Shown here: piece by piece, positions 14,226 to 24,500 of the stretch
Position numbering within the stretch: the first letter of the stretch is position 1
How the letters are laid out: the number at the start of each line of letters is the position of its first letter
Virus record (IMG/VR): IMGVR_UViG_3300018416_000066
Coordinates: 1 to 30,995 of that record
Strand: one strand, 5' to 3'
Length of the DNA: 30,995 bases
DNA from: a virus
Position numbers and translations under genes: made by a program
Notes under the pieces: generated by a model
The model's database searches: none
Told to the model about the DNA's origin: nothing
What the model saw: the letters and a program-made list of their open reading frames with translations, nothing else

Positions 14226-17200
14226 ATGCCAGAAATTAAAAGAACGTTCAACGTTGGTAAAATGAACCGCGATTTGGACGACAGACTAGTGCCTCCTGGG
14301 GAATACCGGGAAGGTTTTAATATTACTGTTGGGCAATCTGAAAGTTCGGATGTTGGTTCTATTGAAAACTTATTAGGTAATGAAGCTGTTTCTCAAAGCA
14401 ATTTAGCTAATGGTAAATGTATTGGATACATAAGCGATACAGGTACAGAAAAAATATATTTTTTTGTAACAAGTAATTCTTCCTACAACGAAACAAACAC
14501 TGGGCAGCATGGTTTATTTGAATATGATCAAAAAACAAAGCAAACTACTGCACTAGTTGTTTCTGCTCAACTTAATCTACATCAAAGCTATCCAATAACA
14601 GGAATAAATATTGTAGATGATTTATTATTTTGGACGGATAATAGAAATTATCCTAGAAAAATAAATGTAGTAACCGCTAGAAACAACACGTCTTATTATA
14701 CAGCGGCTAATGATATTGATAATTTAATATCGGTCGCAAAGTTTGCACCTTACGAATCGCCAACCTTAGTATCTGCAACAAGAGAATCTAATATATCTTC
14801 TACATTTATGGAAGACAAGCTAATTAGATTTTCTTATAGATGGCAATTTGATGATAATGAGTATAGCACATTAGCTCCATTTAGTCCTATAGTTTTTTCA
14901 AGACTAAATGAAACAGATTCTATAAGTACTTCGTTATCTAATTTTGGAGAAATTGAAACGTTTGTTAATGCAATTAATCAAGTTCAACTTCAAATACCAA
15001 CACCTACAGGTTACGGTATAAAAAATGTTGAGCTAATATATAAAGAGTCCGGCTCAGGAACATTATATGTTGTTGATGATCAAGATATTACAACTGAGCC
15101 TTTTGTAAACTTTACATATTCGTCTACTGACCCGTTTCGAACATTGCCAGGCGATCAGCTTACAAGAGTTTATGATGCAGTGCCAATTAAAGCAAAAGCA
15201 CAAGAGGTTGCTGGTGGAAGATTAGTATATGGTAATTTTTTACAAAACTACGATATTCCAGATATTTCTTTTACAATTACAAGAACAGGTGAAACTTCTG
15301 CTAGAAATAATATATTAGAAAATCAATCAGTTAAGTCAAGAAGAACTTATCAGGTAGGTATTGTTTTAGCAGATAAATTTGGAAGACAATCTCCTGTTAT
15401 ATTATCAAGCTCTGGTACGGATACTGTTTTTATAGATCCAGGAAATGGGGATGCAGCATCTACAACTGCGTTCAATGCTTTGCGTATCACTTTTACAGAT
15501 ACTACACAAATACCATCTTGGGCATATTCATATAGAGTTGTTGTAAAACAAAGAGAACAAGAATATTATAACTGGATTTCTACAATAGATGCTGCTAACA
15601 CTGTTAATCGTTTTGGTGATAGTATAAATAAAATACCTAGAGATCAAACAGCAACTATTCCGCCAAGTACATCTCCAACAATATCACCTTGTGATGTTTC
15701 TGTATATCCTAAATTTTTATCTGGAGGTAATGTGTATACAAAACCGTATGCTAATTTAACTAAAGTACAGTCTATTGCAAATCCATCAGGAGATGCGTTA
15801 GTAACAACAATTGATAATTCTGGTGCTTCAGTAACTAGTGGTCTTTGTGTTTTTGAAACTGAGCCGACATCTTCGGAGCTAGATATATTTTATGAAACTT
15901 CAACTGGTGGTTTAGTATCAGAAATACCGGCTACAACAACAGATATTTCATTTTTTAATTGTATACTATTAACTTTCACATCAGGTAATCACATTGAGAT
16001 AAACAGAATACGTGCTGGTTTCAATGAACCATTTTTTGATATAGGTGTTCGAGCTTTTGTTGTACAAGAAAACTTTACGCAAGAAAGAAGAAAAAACACA
16101 TTAATACATTCTAGTGGGCTTTTAAACTCCAGAACAGGTATTAACTATATAAATCAATTCAATGAGTCCGAGGGAGGTTTAACAATCTCATTAGACCCAT
16201 TAGACGGTTCCGTACAAAAATTATTTGTTGATGATACTCAGGTTATAATATTTCAAGAAGACAAGGTCTCTAGATCTCCTGTAAATAAAAACTTTATATA
16301 TTCTGCAGAAGGCGGAGCGGTGCCTGTAACTAGTAATACACAATTTTTAGGTACAATAGCTGCATACGCTGGTGAATTTGGAATATCACAAGATCCTCAA
16401 TCTTTTGCTAGCTATGGTTTTGCAAAATACTTTACTGATAAAAACCGAGGTACTGTATTGAGGTTATCTCAAAATGGTATTACTGAAATAGCTAAAGCTG
16501 GGATGGGAGATTTTTTTAGAGATGCTTTAAAACAATCTACACAAATAATTGGATCTTATGATGAATATAATCGCTGTTATGAGTTAACTATTATTGGGCA
16601 AGGGTTTGACAGTAATAAGGATACAAATACTGAAACGGCTAGTGAAGGGTATTTAACATTATCTTTTGATGATAGATCTAATGGTTGGACTAGTTTTAAA
16701 GGTTTTAAACAAGAAGGCGGTATTTCATTAAATAATTATTATTATACATTTAATGGTGGAACATTATGGGAACATCATAAGGAAAATGTAACTCATAATA
16801 ATTTTTATAATTCTGGAACTCAAAAATCTTATGTAATACCAATATTTAATGATGCTCCATCTTTAATAAAACAGTATAATGCTTTGAGTTATGAAGGTGA
16901 TGAAGGATGGGGAGTTGAATATATTCAAACAGATATAGATAATTCAGGAGTAGTTCCTCAAACAGTTACTTCTTTTTCTACAACATTACAATTATTAGGT
17001 GCTGCAAATAATTCTGTTTTTAACGGTGCTAATACAGCAATTGCAAAAGAAAACGAAGGTATTTCTTGGGCTATATTTGTTGAACCTTTAAATTCACAAT
17101 TTGAATTTAAAAGCATTAGTGATATTGTTTTAACCCCTGCTGCGGGAAGCAGCTTAACTGTAACAAACCCTCAGTCTATAACTGAAGGTAAATTAGTTTT

Positions 17201-18197
17201 TTTAATTCAGCATACAGTAGGGACTTCAAATACTATTCAAACTTTAAATATATCAGGTACTGGTGCTAGTCTAGCATTTACCGTAGCTTTATTAACGGTT
17301 AATACTATAGATACAGTTGCTTTTTCTGCAATAACTCCAGCATCTCAAATATTTAATAATAGCGGAAGTAATAATGTTGTTTTTTCTACTGCAGCATTTA
17401 CAAATTATTATATAGATCCTGCTAATATTACAGTTAATACCTCGGAAATGCCTGCAATAACAAATCCAGGCACCCTTACTAATGCTAGAAACGGAGATAA
17501 TATTGTTTATACTCTTCCCATAACCGTGCCAACAGAAGCTACAGCGGGAACTATAACAATAAATGGAACCGCAACACTTAAAAATACGTTAACTTGGGAG
17601 CAGGGTAATGTTACATCTCCTGGCGTTATAGCAACACCTAATGGCACAACCGTAGGGATAGCTTATTATAACTCGCCTTTTGAGGCTGCTGCTTCAAGAA
17701 CAGCAACTATTACATATACATGTTTAGCCACTGAGGTGCTAACTACATCTAGTTACACGGATAGCGGAGTGGGTTACCCTGCAAACACTAATATAAGTAG
17801 TGTATTAAGCAATAACGACGGCCAGCTTACAATAACTGTAGTTGTTCCAGAGCTAATTGGTAATACAACTGCTACACCTACAATTACCGTAACAGGAGCA
17901 GCTACTGCAACTTTAGGAACAACAACAACTCCTCAGGCAATTAATCAAGCAGGAGATGACGTTGTAATATCAGGCACTTGGAATGTGAATGGTTCAGCAA
18001 GTCCTAGTGATAATTGGTTATTATTAAATGGAGTAAATGGTACAGCTGCGCTAACGCCTGGCAACTCTTTTACAATAGGAGCTACTGAAAACACAACAGG
18101 TTCATCAAGAACAGGAACAATTACATTAGCAACAACTAATACAAGAGTTTCTGCTAATGTCCCTAATCAAGTAATAACTATTAATCAAGCAGGATAA
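14226..18197 (+). CDS. Tail hub / muzzle-type protein with C-terminal Ig-like and BACON-like domains
   Basis: A 1323-residue protein. The N-terminus (FNVGKMNRDLDDRLVPPGEY, then REGFNITVGQSESSDVG) is the distinctive opening of large tail-stabilisation or muzzle proteins in crAss-like and other environmental podoviruses. Repeated strand blocks up to about residue 900 (such as GINIVDDLLFWTDNRNYPRKI) fit a beta-propeller body. From about 960 onward the protein becomes Thr/Asn/Ala-rich and Ig-like. The last ~80 residues (about 1245-1323; NWLLLNG, SSRTGTITL, ITINQAG) have the pattern of a BACON domain, a carbohydrate- or mucin-associated module of Bacteroidota and their phages. The protein would close the tail tube and may touch the cell surface. 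Two bases separate its stop from the next ATG. Confidence 0.75.
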   Translation: MPEIKRTFNVGKMNRDLDDRLVPPGEYREGFNITVGQSESSDVGSIENLLGNEAVSQSNLANGKCIGYISDTGTEKIYFFVTSNSSYNETNTGQHGLFEYDQKTKQTTALVVSAQLNLHQSYPITGINIVDDLLFWTDNRNYPRKINVVTARNNTSYYTAANDIDNLISVAKFAPYESPTLVSATRESNISSTFMEDKLIRFSYRWQFDDNEYSTLAPFSPIVFSRLNETDSISTSLSNFGEIETFVNAINQVQLQIPTPTGYGIKNVELIYKESGSGTLYVVDDQDITTEPFVNFTYSSTDPFRTLPGDQLTRVYDAVPIKAKAQEVAGGRLVYGNFLQNYDIPDISFTITRTGETSARNNILENQSVKSRRTYQVGIVLADKFGRQSPVILSSSGTDTVFIDPGNGDAASTTAFNALRITFTDTTQIPSWAYSYRVVVKQREQEYYNWISTIDAANTVNRFGDSINKIPRDQTATIPPSTSPTISPCDVSVYPKFLSGGNVYTKPYANLTKVQSIANPSGDALVTTIDNSGASVTSGLCVFETEPTSSELDIFYETSTGGLVSEIPATTTDISFFNCILLTFTSGNHIEINRIRAGFNEPFFDIGVRAFVVQENFTQERRKNTLIHSSGLLNSRTGINYINQFNESEGGLTISLDPLDGSVQKLFVDDTQVIIFQEDKVSRSPVNKNFIYSAEGGAVPVTSNTQFLGTIAAYAGEFGISQDPQSFASYGFAKYFTDKNRGTVLRLSQNGITEIAKAGMGDFFRDALKQSTQIIGSYDEYNRCYELTIIGQGFDSNKDTNTETASEGYLTLSFDDRSNGWTSFKGFKQEGGISLNNYYYTFNGGTLWEHHKENVTHNNFYNSGTQKSYVIPIFNDAPSLIKQYNALSYEGDEGWGVEYIQTDIDNSGVVPQTVTSFSTTLQLLGAANNSVFNGANTAIAKENEGISWAIFVEPLNSQFEFKSISDIVLTPAAGSSLTVTNPQSITEGKLVFLIQHTVGTSNTIQTLNISGTGASLAFTVALLTVNTIDTVAFSAITPASQIFNNSGSNNVVFSTAAFTNYYIDPANITVNTSEMPAITNPGTLTNARNGDNIVYTLPITVPTEATAGTITINGTATLKNTLTWEQGNVTSPGVIATPNGTTVGIAYYNSPFEAAASRTATITYTCLATEVLTTSSYTDSGVGYPANTNISSVLSNNDGQLTITVVVPELIGNTTATPTITVTGAATATLGTTTTPQAINQAGDDVVISGTWNVNGSASPSDNWLLLNGVNGTAALTPGNSFTIGATENTTGSSRTGTITLATTNTRVSANVPNQVITINQAG
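17940..18194 (+). repeat. 15-bp direct repeat bracketing the BACON-like module
   Basis: The 15 bases attaatcaagcagga occur at 17940-17954 and again at 18180-18194. They are exactly 240 bp (80 codons) apart and in the same frame, both encoding INQAG. The unit length equals one BACON-sized domain, which points to a duplicated or inserted module at the hub C-terminus. Confidence 0.8.
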
Positions 18198-18198
18198 C

Positions 18199-18438
18199 AT
18201 GGCTGATATAATAAAATTTCCTTTTGAAAAAAAAGAAGGCAAGTATTTTACGCCTATAGTTTCTGAGCAAACTAAATATAAAGTTGAAAACGGAGCTATA
18301 GTAGAAGATGGCAAAGAGTTAATATCAGGTATAAAAGGTGCATTTGCTATTATAAAATTAGTATTGCCTATTGAAAATGCAAGCGCAAAAAAAGAGCTGT
18401 TTGCATTAAATTCAGAGGCAGTCAATTCATCGAATTAA
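18199..18438 (+). CDS. Small protein of unknown function between hub and GNAT-like gene
   Basis: A 79-residue protein beginning MADIIKFPFEKKEGKYFTPI, followed by YKVENGAIVEDGKELISGIK and an aliphatic stretch (GAFAIIKLVLPI, residues about 47-58), ending Ser/Asn-rich. The hydrophobic stretch is too short and too interrupted to be a clear membrane span. No motif is recognised. It begins two bases after the hub stop and five bases before the next ATG, so it belongs to the same transcript. It could be a small tail or assembly factor, but nothing in the sequence decides this. Confidence 0.65.
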   Translation: MADIIKFPFEKKEGKYFTPIVSEQTKYKVENGAIVEDGKELISGIKGAFAIIKLVLPIENASAKKELFALNSEAVNSSN

Positions 18439-18443
18439 ATTAT

Positions 18444-18884
18444 ATGAAATTACAAGTAAGAAAATTACAAGAATCCGATTGGGATTTAATACCAAGTTGG
18501 TGGGAAGCTTATGGTTCTGAAGGCTTCCCTCGTGACTTTTTACCCGGAGCATTTCAGGTGGGTGATGAACAAGAAAAAAAACGCGAAGGACTAGGTGGCT
18601 TTATGGTTTGCAAAGGAAACGATCCTATTGCAGCTATGTGGCTGTGGATGACAAATAGTAAGATGGCAATTCCAGCTGTTGTAGTGAGTGATAGATCTTA
18701 TCGTGACACCGACAGAAGTGATGCATTGCAACTCTTAGTAGATTTTACAACTGATTTTGCCGAAGACTTAGGTTATAAATATGCTTTTGCATGGGCAAAG
18801 CCAGGTAGATTATTAGAAAAATATAAAAAGGCGGAGTATTATTGCGATAAAACTCCATCCTATGAATTAATACTAAAATACTAA
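18444..18884 (+). CDS. GNAT-fold (acetyltransferase-like) phage protein
   Basis: A 146-residue protein. It opens with LQVRKLQESDWDLIPSWWEA (residues 3-22), the first strand and helix of a GNAT fold. A glycine-rich loop (GLGGFMVCKGNDPIAAMWLW, about 49-68) is followed by VVVSDRSYRDTDRSDALQLL (79-98), where the acetyl-CoA pyrophosphate loop would be, and a final YAFAWAKPGRLLEKYKKAEY (113-132). The classical Q/R-x-x-G-x-G/A loop is poorly preserved, so enzymatic activity is uncertain. T7 gp13, also placed just before the internal core genes, is a small GNAT-like protein needed for virion assembly, and this gene holds the same position. The stop overlaps the next start (TAATG). Confidence 0.7.
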   Translation: MKLQVRKLQESDWDLIPSWWEAYGSEGFPRDFLPGAFQVGDEQEKKREGLGGFMVCKGNDPIAAMWLWMTNSKMAIPAVVVSDRSYRDTDRSDALQLLVDFTTDFAEDLGYKYAFAWAKPGRLLEKYKKAEYYCDKTPSYELILKY

Positions 18885-20062
18885 TGGGAGATATAGTAAA
18901 AGGTGTAGCATCACTTTTTGGAGGTAGAAAAAGAAGACAAGAACAAAAAAGAGCAACAAGAGCTGCTGATCAAGCTATTGCTAGACAAGACAATTTTGAT
19001 TTTCAAAATGTTTATAGCGGAATGGAAGGCCCAACTGTAGAAAGTCAAGGGTATGATCCTTCGCAAGCTCAGGTAGGTCAACTAGGGGTTGCTCAGCAAG
19101 CACAATTGGCTCAATTAGCACCTTCACAAGGATATGAAGCACAAGGTTATACAGCACAAGGATATGATCCAAGAACAACTTCAGTAGGGGGTCTGGCTAG
19201 AGGAGCTGATACAGGATTAACCAACACGATGGCTAACTTGCAGGTTTCAACAGCTGCTGCAGATATGCAAGCGCAGGAAGCGGATCAGTCATTGGCAGCA
19301 TCACAAGATTTAGCCGCACAAGCCGGTACAGGAGCAGGTGGCGCTACAGCGTTAGCAGCAGCGGCAGCAAAATCAAAAGCTGGTGTGGCCGCTTCTATAG
19401 ATCAGCAAGTTAAAAGAAACGAAATGCTTAGAGCTCAGGGTGAAAGTGAATTACAAAGAGCTCAATTAGCACAAGGAAATTTAGCGTCTCAATTTGATTT
19501 AGGTCAAAGTCAGTTTAATGTGGGGGCTCAAAACAGAGCAGCACAATTCGGAGCACAAGCTCAAAATCAAGCAGCGCAATTTGGCGCACAGGCTCAAAAC
19601 CAAGCAGCAAGATTTGGTGCTCAATCTGCTAATCAATTTGCATTAGCTCAATTTAGTGCAGAAAATCAAATGAATCAGTTTAATACTGGAGCGCAAAATC
19701 GTTTTGCACAAACACAATTTGGTGCTGAAAATCAATTTGCATTAGCTAATACTCAAGCACAAAATCAAGCCGCACAGTTTGGTGCTACCGCAGCTAATCA
19801 AGCTGCTGCTAGAAACGCTGATTATCAATTTAAAGCGGATCTTATGGACAGACAAGGAGAGGCTATGGCTCAGCAATTTGATTTTAAAAGATTACAAGAT
19901 CAAACAGGTAGAGCAGTGGCTGATAAAAACAACGCTGATGCAGCCAGAGCCCAAGCAAAGTCTAATCTTATAGGAGGCATTGCAGGTGTTGCTAGCGCAG
20001 CGCTGGGTCCTATAGGGGGATTAGGAGGCGCTGTTGGAATGTTATTTGGAAAAAAAGATTAA
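18884..20062 (+). CDS. Internal/ejection protein, Ala/Gln-rich with 11-residue repeats (T7 gp14-like position)
   Basis: A 392-residue low-complexity protein. The N-terminus (MGDIVKGVASLFGGRKRR) combines a short hydrophobic segment with a basic cluster. Residues ~40-105 are repetitive QGY/AQ-rich sequence, and residues ~216-248 hold three near-perfect 11-residue repeats of the type QNQAAQFGAQA, followed by degenerate copies to about 310. The C-terminus (about 359-392, IGGIAGVASAALGPIGGLGG) is a glycine-rich hydrophobic hairpin ending in KKD. Alanine/glutamine-rich helices with hydrophobic, glycine-rich ends are typical of proteins stored in the head and inserted into the host envelope during DNA ejection. 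The position before two larger internal proteins matches T7 gene 14. Function is inferred, not motif-proven. Confidence 0.6.
   Translation: MGDIVKGVASLFGGRKRRQEQKRATRAADQAIARQDNFDFQNVYSGMEGPTVESQGYDPSQAQVGQLGVAQQAQLAQLAPSQGYEAQGYTAQGYDPRTTSVGGLARGADTGLTNTMANLQVSTAAADMQAQEADQSLAASQDLAAQAGTGAGGATALAAAAAKSKAGVAASIDQQVKRNEMLRAQGESELQRAQLAQGNLASQFDLGQSQFNVGAQNRAAQFGAQAQNQAAQFGAQAQNQAARFGAQSANQFALAQFSAENQMNQFNTGAQNRFAQTQFGAENQFALANTQAQNQAAQFGATAANQAAARNADYQFKADLMDRQGEAMAQQFDFKRLQDQTGRAVADKNNADAARAQAKSNLIGGIAGVASAALGPIGGLGGAVGMLFGKKD
19529..19627 (+). repeat. Three tandem 33-bp coding repeats
   Basis: Three consecutive 33-bp units starting at 19529, 19562 and 19595 encode QNRAAQFGAQA, QNQAAQFGAQA and QNQAARFGAQS. 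Diverged copies continue to about 19813. The units differ mainly at third codon positions, so selection has kept the protein repeat. An 11-residue period is that of a right-handed coiled coil. Confidence 0.85.
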
Positions 20063-20065
20063 AAT

Positions 20066-21583
20066 ATGTCAGAATATAATTACGATTTTTGGGCTAAAAA
20101 AAACGAATACGCAGCAGGTGGCGCTAAAGAGCAGCAAATGATTGGAAGCGCAATAGATAAATCTATTGCAGAAAGAAGATTATTAGCAGATAGAGCTGAG
20201 GCTAAAAGAAATAGACAGCTACAAAGAGATATACTAAATTATAATCAAGCCACTAAAATGGCTGAAAATTTAGACACTCTTAATTTTATGCCCACCGCTG
20301 GTGTTAAAGGCATGGACGAAGTAATGGTTGGACTAGGCCGTTCAATTGCAGATCAAGCAGCTTATTTGAATTCAGAGCTTGCTAGAACGCAGGATACCGC
20401 GTCGTATTCCGCTGCTATGGCTAGATTAAAAAGCGAAGTTACAGCCGCTAAAGGATTTGATGGTAAAATTAAAGAACTTTTAGGCACTTATGAACAGGCT
20501 GTTCAAAGCGGTAATCTATCTGATTTTACAGATGCAAATACTAGAGCTGTAATTGAAGACCTAAGAAGCGGATCTCCTGAAGGTAGATTTGAAAATATTA
20601 ACGGCGTTACTACCTGGGTTGGCAAAAATGCTTTAGGCGAAGATTATAAACTAGCTATGAGTCAAGTTGATCAATTAAAAAATCAACTACAACAAAAAGA
20701 CGATATTAATACATTAATTGATAAAGGGCTAAGCGTACAGCAAACAGCAGATGGTCACATATTAAGCTTTGATGAACCCGCATACGGAAAAAACAATGAA
20801 AAAGGTTTATCTGCAGCTGATCTATCTAATAATATGCTTGTTGATTTAGTTAATTCTGCTGGAGCGGAAAATAAAGAGCGTAAAAGTGCAGCTATTCTTG
20901 TAGATCATTTTGGTTATGATAAAAAGGAGGCTTTGAAATTGTTTTCACAAGTTATACCAGAGGATGAAAGAACAGCACAAGAAAAAGCTGATGGTATAGT
21001 TACGGTAGGAGATCAACTTTTGCAAAGAGAATGGTTAAATAAATCTAAAAATTTATATGGAATAAACCAAGCGGCTGTTCAAAAATACAAAGAATCTGCA
21101 GAAGATCAATATCAACAGCATTATAACGCAAAAGATATACAAAAGCAGCTTAGAGCAGATAGAGCACAAACTAAAAATGCTTTAGCCAATGATAATGATC
21201 CTAGATTTTGGAATACTCCAATAAACAATGATTTGACTAATTTAAAAGGCATGCCTCCAAAAGAAGCTTTAACTAAGTTTAATGGCTTAATGCAGAGATT
21301 TAAAGGAGATTTGGCTCTATTAGGATTAAGCAACACTGAAATAAAACTTGGCGATGGTACAGTTGTTCCCGCTGTTGAGTTTGAAGATGAAGAAGGTAAT
21401 ACAGTTAAACAAGAAGGATATTTAGCTGCAGGGCCGCCAGTATCAATGGTTATTCAAAACCCTAAAGTACCCGGAGCACCTGCTATTGAAATACCGTTTA
21501 ACGCTTCACCTGAAGATATAAAAAGAGCTATATTCCAAGCTCAAGGATTACAATCACCAAATTCAAGAATAGGTTTACCATAA
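20066..21583 (+). CDS. Internal virion protein, helical (T7 gp15-like position)
   Basis: A 505-residue mostly helical, charged protein. The N-terminus (MSEYNYDFWAKKNEYAAGGA, then KEQQMIGSAIDKSIAERRLL) leads into long amphipathic helices rich in Ala, Gln, Lys and Asp. The C-terminal ~110 residues are a more beta-like domain (IKLGDGTVVPAVEFEDEEGN, IEIPFNASPEDIKRAIFQ). No signal peptide, membrane span or catalytic motif is visible. It follows the repeat-rich internal protein by three bases and precedes the giant protein by 12, so the three are co-expressed. By order it corresponds to T7 gp15, which forms the periplasmic tube of the ejection machine, but sequence similarity to gp15 is not evident by eye. 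Confidence 0.6.
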   Translation: MSEYNYDFWAKKNEYAAGGAKEQQMIGSAIDKSIAERRLLADRAEAKRNRQLQRDILNYNQATKMAENLDTLNFMPTAGVKGMDEVMVGLGRSIADQAAYLNSELARTQDTASYSAAMARLKSEVTAAKGFDGKIKELLGTYEQAVQSGNLSDFTDANTRAVIEDLRSGSPEGRFENINGVTTWVGKNALGEDYKLAMSQVDQLKNQLQQKDDINTLIDKGLSVQQTADGHILSFDEPAYGKNNEKGLSAADLSNNMLVDLVNSAGAENKERKSAAILVDHFGYDKKEALKLFSQVIPEDERTAQEKADGIVTVGDQLLQREWLNKSKNLYGINQAAVQKYKESAEDQYQQHYNAKDIQKQLRADRAQTKNALANDNDPRFWNTPINNDLTNLKGMPPKEALTKFNGLMQRFKGDLALLGLSNTEIKLGDGTVVPAVEFEDEEGNTVKQEGYLAAGPPVSMVIQNPKVPGAPAIEIPFNASPEDIKRAIFQAQGLQSPNSRIGLP

Positions 21584-21595
21584 TAAATATACAAT

Positions 21596-24500
21596 ATGTT
21601 TGAATATAACGGACAACAATTTACATTGGCAGAAGTTGAAGAAGCTGCTGCAAATAAAAAAATGTCACTTGATCAATATATAAATCAATTTGGTATTAAA
21701 AAAATTGATTCACAAATTGTGGAAAAGCCACAACCTGCTGCGGAGATAGCTGCACCTGCAGTGGGTCAAACTCCCGATACGGGATTGCAGCCGGCAGTTG
21801 GTTTATTGGAATCTCCAAGACTTAATTTAGGTCAAGATTTAAAAGACGGATTAAGCCCTGAAGAAAGGTTACAAAAGAAAAGAGAAGAATATACCCAAGA
21901 AGATTTAAATTCTATAAAGTTTCAATTTGACAAAGGACCTGAGTACGGTAAAAGATTTGGTGAAGAAGCTTATAATAAGTATATTGAAACAGGAAAAATA
22001 GACACTAACCTGCTTCCAAAACAGAACAGATTAGTAGATCCTACAACTGGCAAAAGATTAGGTGTTTCAGATGTTTTAGGTAATGTGTTTAAAAACATGC
22101 CTGAACAAAGAAAAGTTATGTGGGCTTCTACTAAAAATTTACTTTTTGAATTTGCTGAAGCTGCTGCTAAACAGGGTGCTTTAAATCAAGGGTTGGGTGC
22201 TGGCGCAAATGTTCTTGCTAGCGATGAAACTAAAGAATTTCAACAAAAATTAGCCGCGGAATCTGATAGTCTTTTTGATGAAGAAGTTAAAGCTAATTAT
22301 AAAACTATTTTAAATAGCTATAATGAAATGGCTAAAAACCCTACAGGTGCTGGTATACTAGGGTCTGGCTCAACAGGTCTAGCGGGCTCAGCAAGTATGG
22401 TAGATTTAGTGGGAGGGTTAGGAACTTCAGTAACAAGTGTTGCTACATCAGTAATACCTACTATGGCGGCAACTGCTGTGGGTGGGCCTGTTGCAGGGGT
22501 TGCTGTTATGGCTAATTTAATGATACCTTCAATGGTAACAGATTATAACATTGAAAAAGCCAATACTTTATATAAAGATTTAGACACTGAAGAAGAAAGA
22601 ATAAACAAATTAATAGACGAGGATAAACAAGAGCTAGGAATACCTATTGCTTTAGGTACTATAGCAACAAGTTTAGAATATATAGGATATAAAGGTATTG
22701 CAGGCAGCATAGCTAAAAACATGTCCAAGAAAGGGATGAAAGATTGGGCTAAAGCTATGTATGCCATATCTAAAAATAAAAAAGGAGTATCCAATTCAAC
22801 TGCTACAATAAAAGAATCAGCAACTGAGGTTGCTCAATTAATACCTGAATTAACTAATCAGTATGCAGCCCAAGGTTTAAGTTTTGAAGAAGGAGCTAAA
22901 AAAATGTTTATTGACGACGGCAAAGGTGGGCTTGGTGAGTTTTGGCAACAAGCTCCAGAAATAGCTATTCAAGCTGCTTTTGGTACTAGAATATTCCAAG
23001 GCGCTAGCTCTGGGCTTGTAAGAACTTTAAAAACCGTTAGAAATAAATTTCCTGGAGTACAAGGTGTTAATGAAAATTCTTTTTTTACATTAGGAGTATT
23101 AAAACAAAGAAAAGCAACTGAACAAAATAAAGATGTTATAGAAGGCCTTGATGCGGCTATAGCAATAGAAGAACAAAAAATAAAACAAGCTGTTTTTAAT
23201 GGTAACAATATAGTAAAAAAATTAGATAACAAAGAGGTAAACTCCGTTGCTAAAGCTTCCGCTAGAATAGAAGAAAATCAAGAAAAAATAGAAGATTTAA
23301 AAGCTCAAAAAGATCTTGATATAATAGATAATGCACAATATGAAACCGCAGTAGCTGGACTTAATGCTTCTATAGAAAAAGATAATGCTTTAATAGATGG
23401 TATTGTAGAAAATGCTGTAAAAAAAGAAAACATAAGGGAGGATGATCTTTCTTTTAAAACAGGCTATGATGCATTTTTAGAAGCTACTAGGGCTGAGTCT
23501 GAAGCTAAAACTAGCAATAAAATAGCTCTTGATGAATATATACAAAAAAATAAAGAGTTAAAAAATAAACTTGACTCAGGTTTAATAACAAAATCAGAAT
23601 TTGATAATCAAAAAGCCGACAATACACAAGACTATAAAAATACAAAGCAAAAGAATGATGCTATTATAGATAAAGTTAATAAAAACGTTGAATCTATTTC
23701 TTCTAGCAGCATTAAATTGTCTGTTGAATTGCAAAAAGCTTTTGACGAAGGAGTTGCTGATGGATCTATAAAAAAAGACGATAACGGTAAAAATATTATA
23801 TCAAATAAAGTTTATCAAGCTTTAGAAAAAACACAAGAAGCTTTTATAAAAAAGATTTCTAATTCAGTTTTTAATTCAATTCCAAAAGATTTGCTTGTTG
23901 CAAACACAACAAAACAAGATTACGAACAAAATGTAAAAACTGAGTTTTTAGAATTGTTAAGATCTTATGATGGTTCGGTTCCTTTAGGGGCTTTTATGCA
24001 AACTTATTTGCCAAAAAGAGCTATTGGTAAAAGAGCATTACAAGGAATATCAAATCAAAGATTTACTAATGATTTAGAAAGCAGTGCTGTGCAAGGAATG
24101 ATATCTGAAGAAGACTCAGAAATTGCACCAGAAATTAAAAATATAGAAACTGCACAGGCTTTAAATATTAGCGATGACTTATTAAGTACTATAAAAAATG
24201 CTGCTAAAAAAGCATTAGCTACAGTAAGCAAAAAAGTAGACGATATAAAATTTAAATCAGATGTTTCTAAATCTTTTAAAGATGATTTATATAAATTAAT
24301 TAAAGACGCTAAAGGTCTTAAAAATACAAAAACAAATCCTGGTTTAACGAAAGCAATAGAAGAGTCTCCAGAGGCTTTTTATAATTCACTTTCTATAGAG
24401 TCCATGCGTATGGCCCGCGCTAAAGGAGGAGTAAATCCTTTTGAGCAAGCAGGTTTATTAAAAAGAGATAGCAATGGTGATTTGCAAAAAGTAAAATTTA

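Noticed and set aside
19529-19813. Regular 33-bp repeats considered as a CRISPR-like or iteron array
   Set aside because: There are no spacers, the period is a multiple of three, and differences fall at third codon positions, so they are protein repeats.
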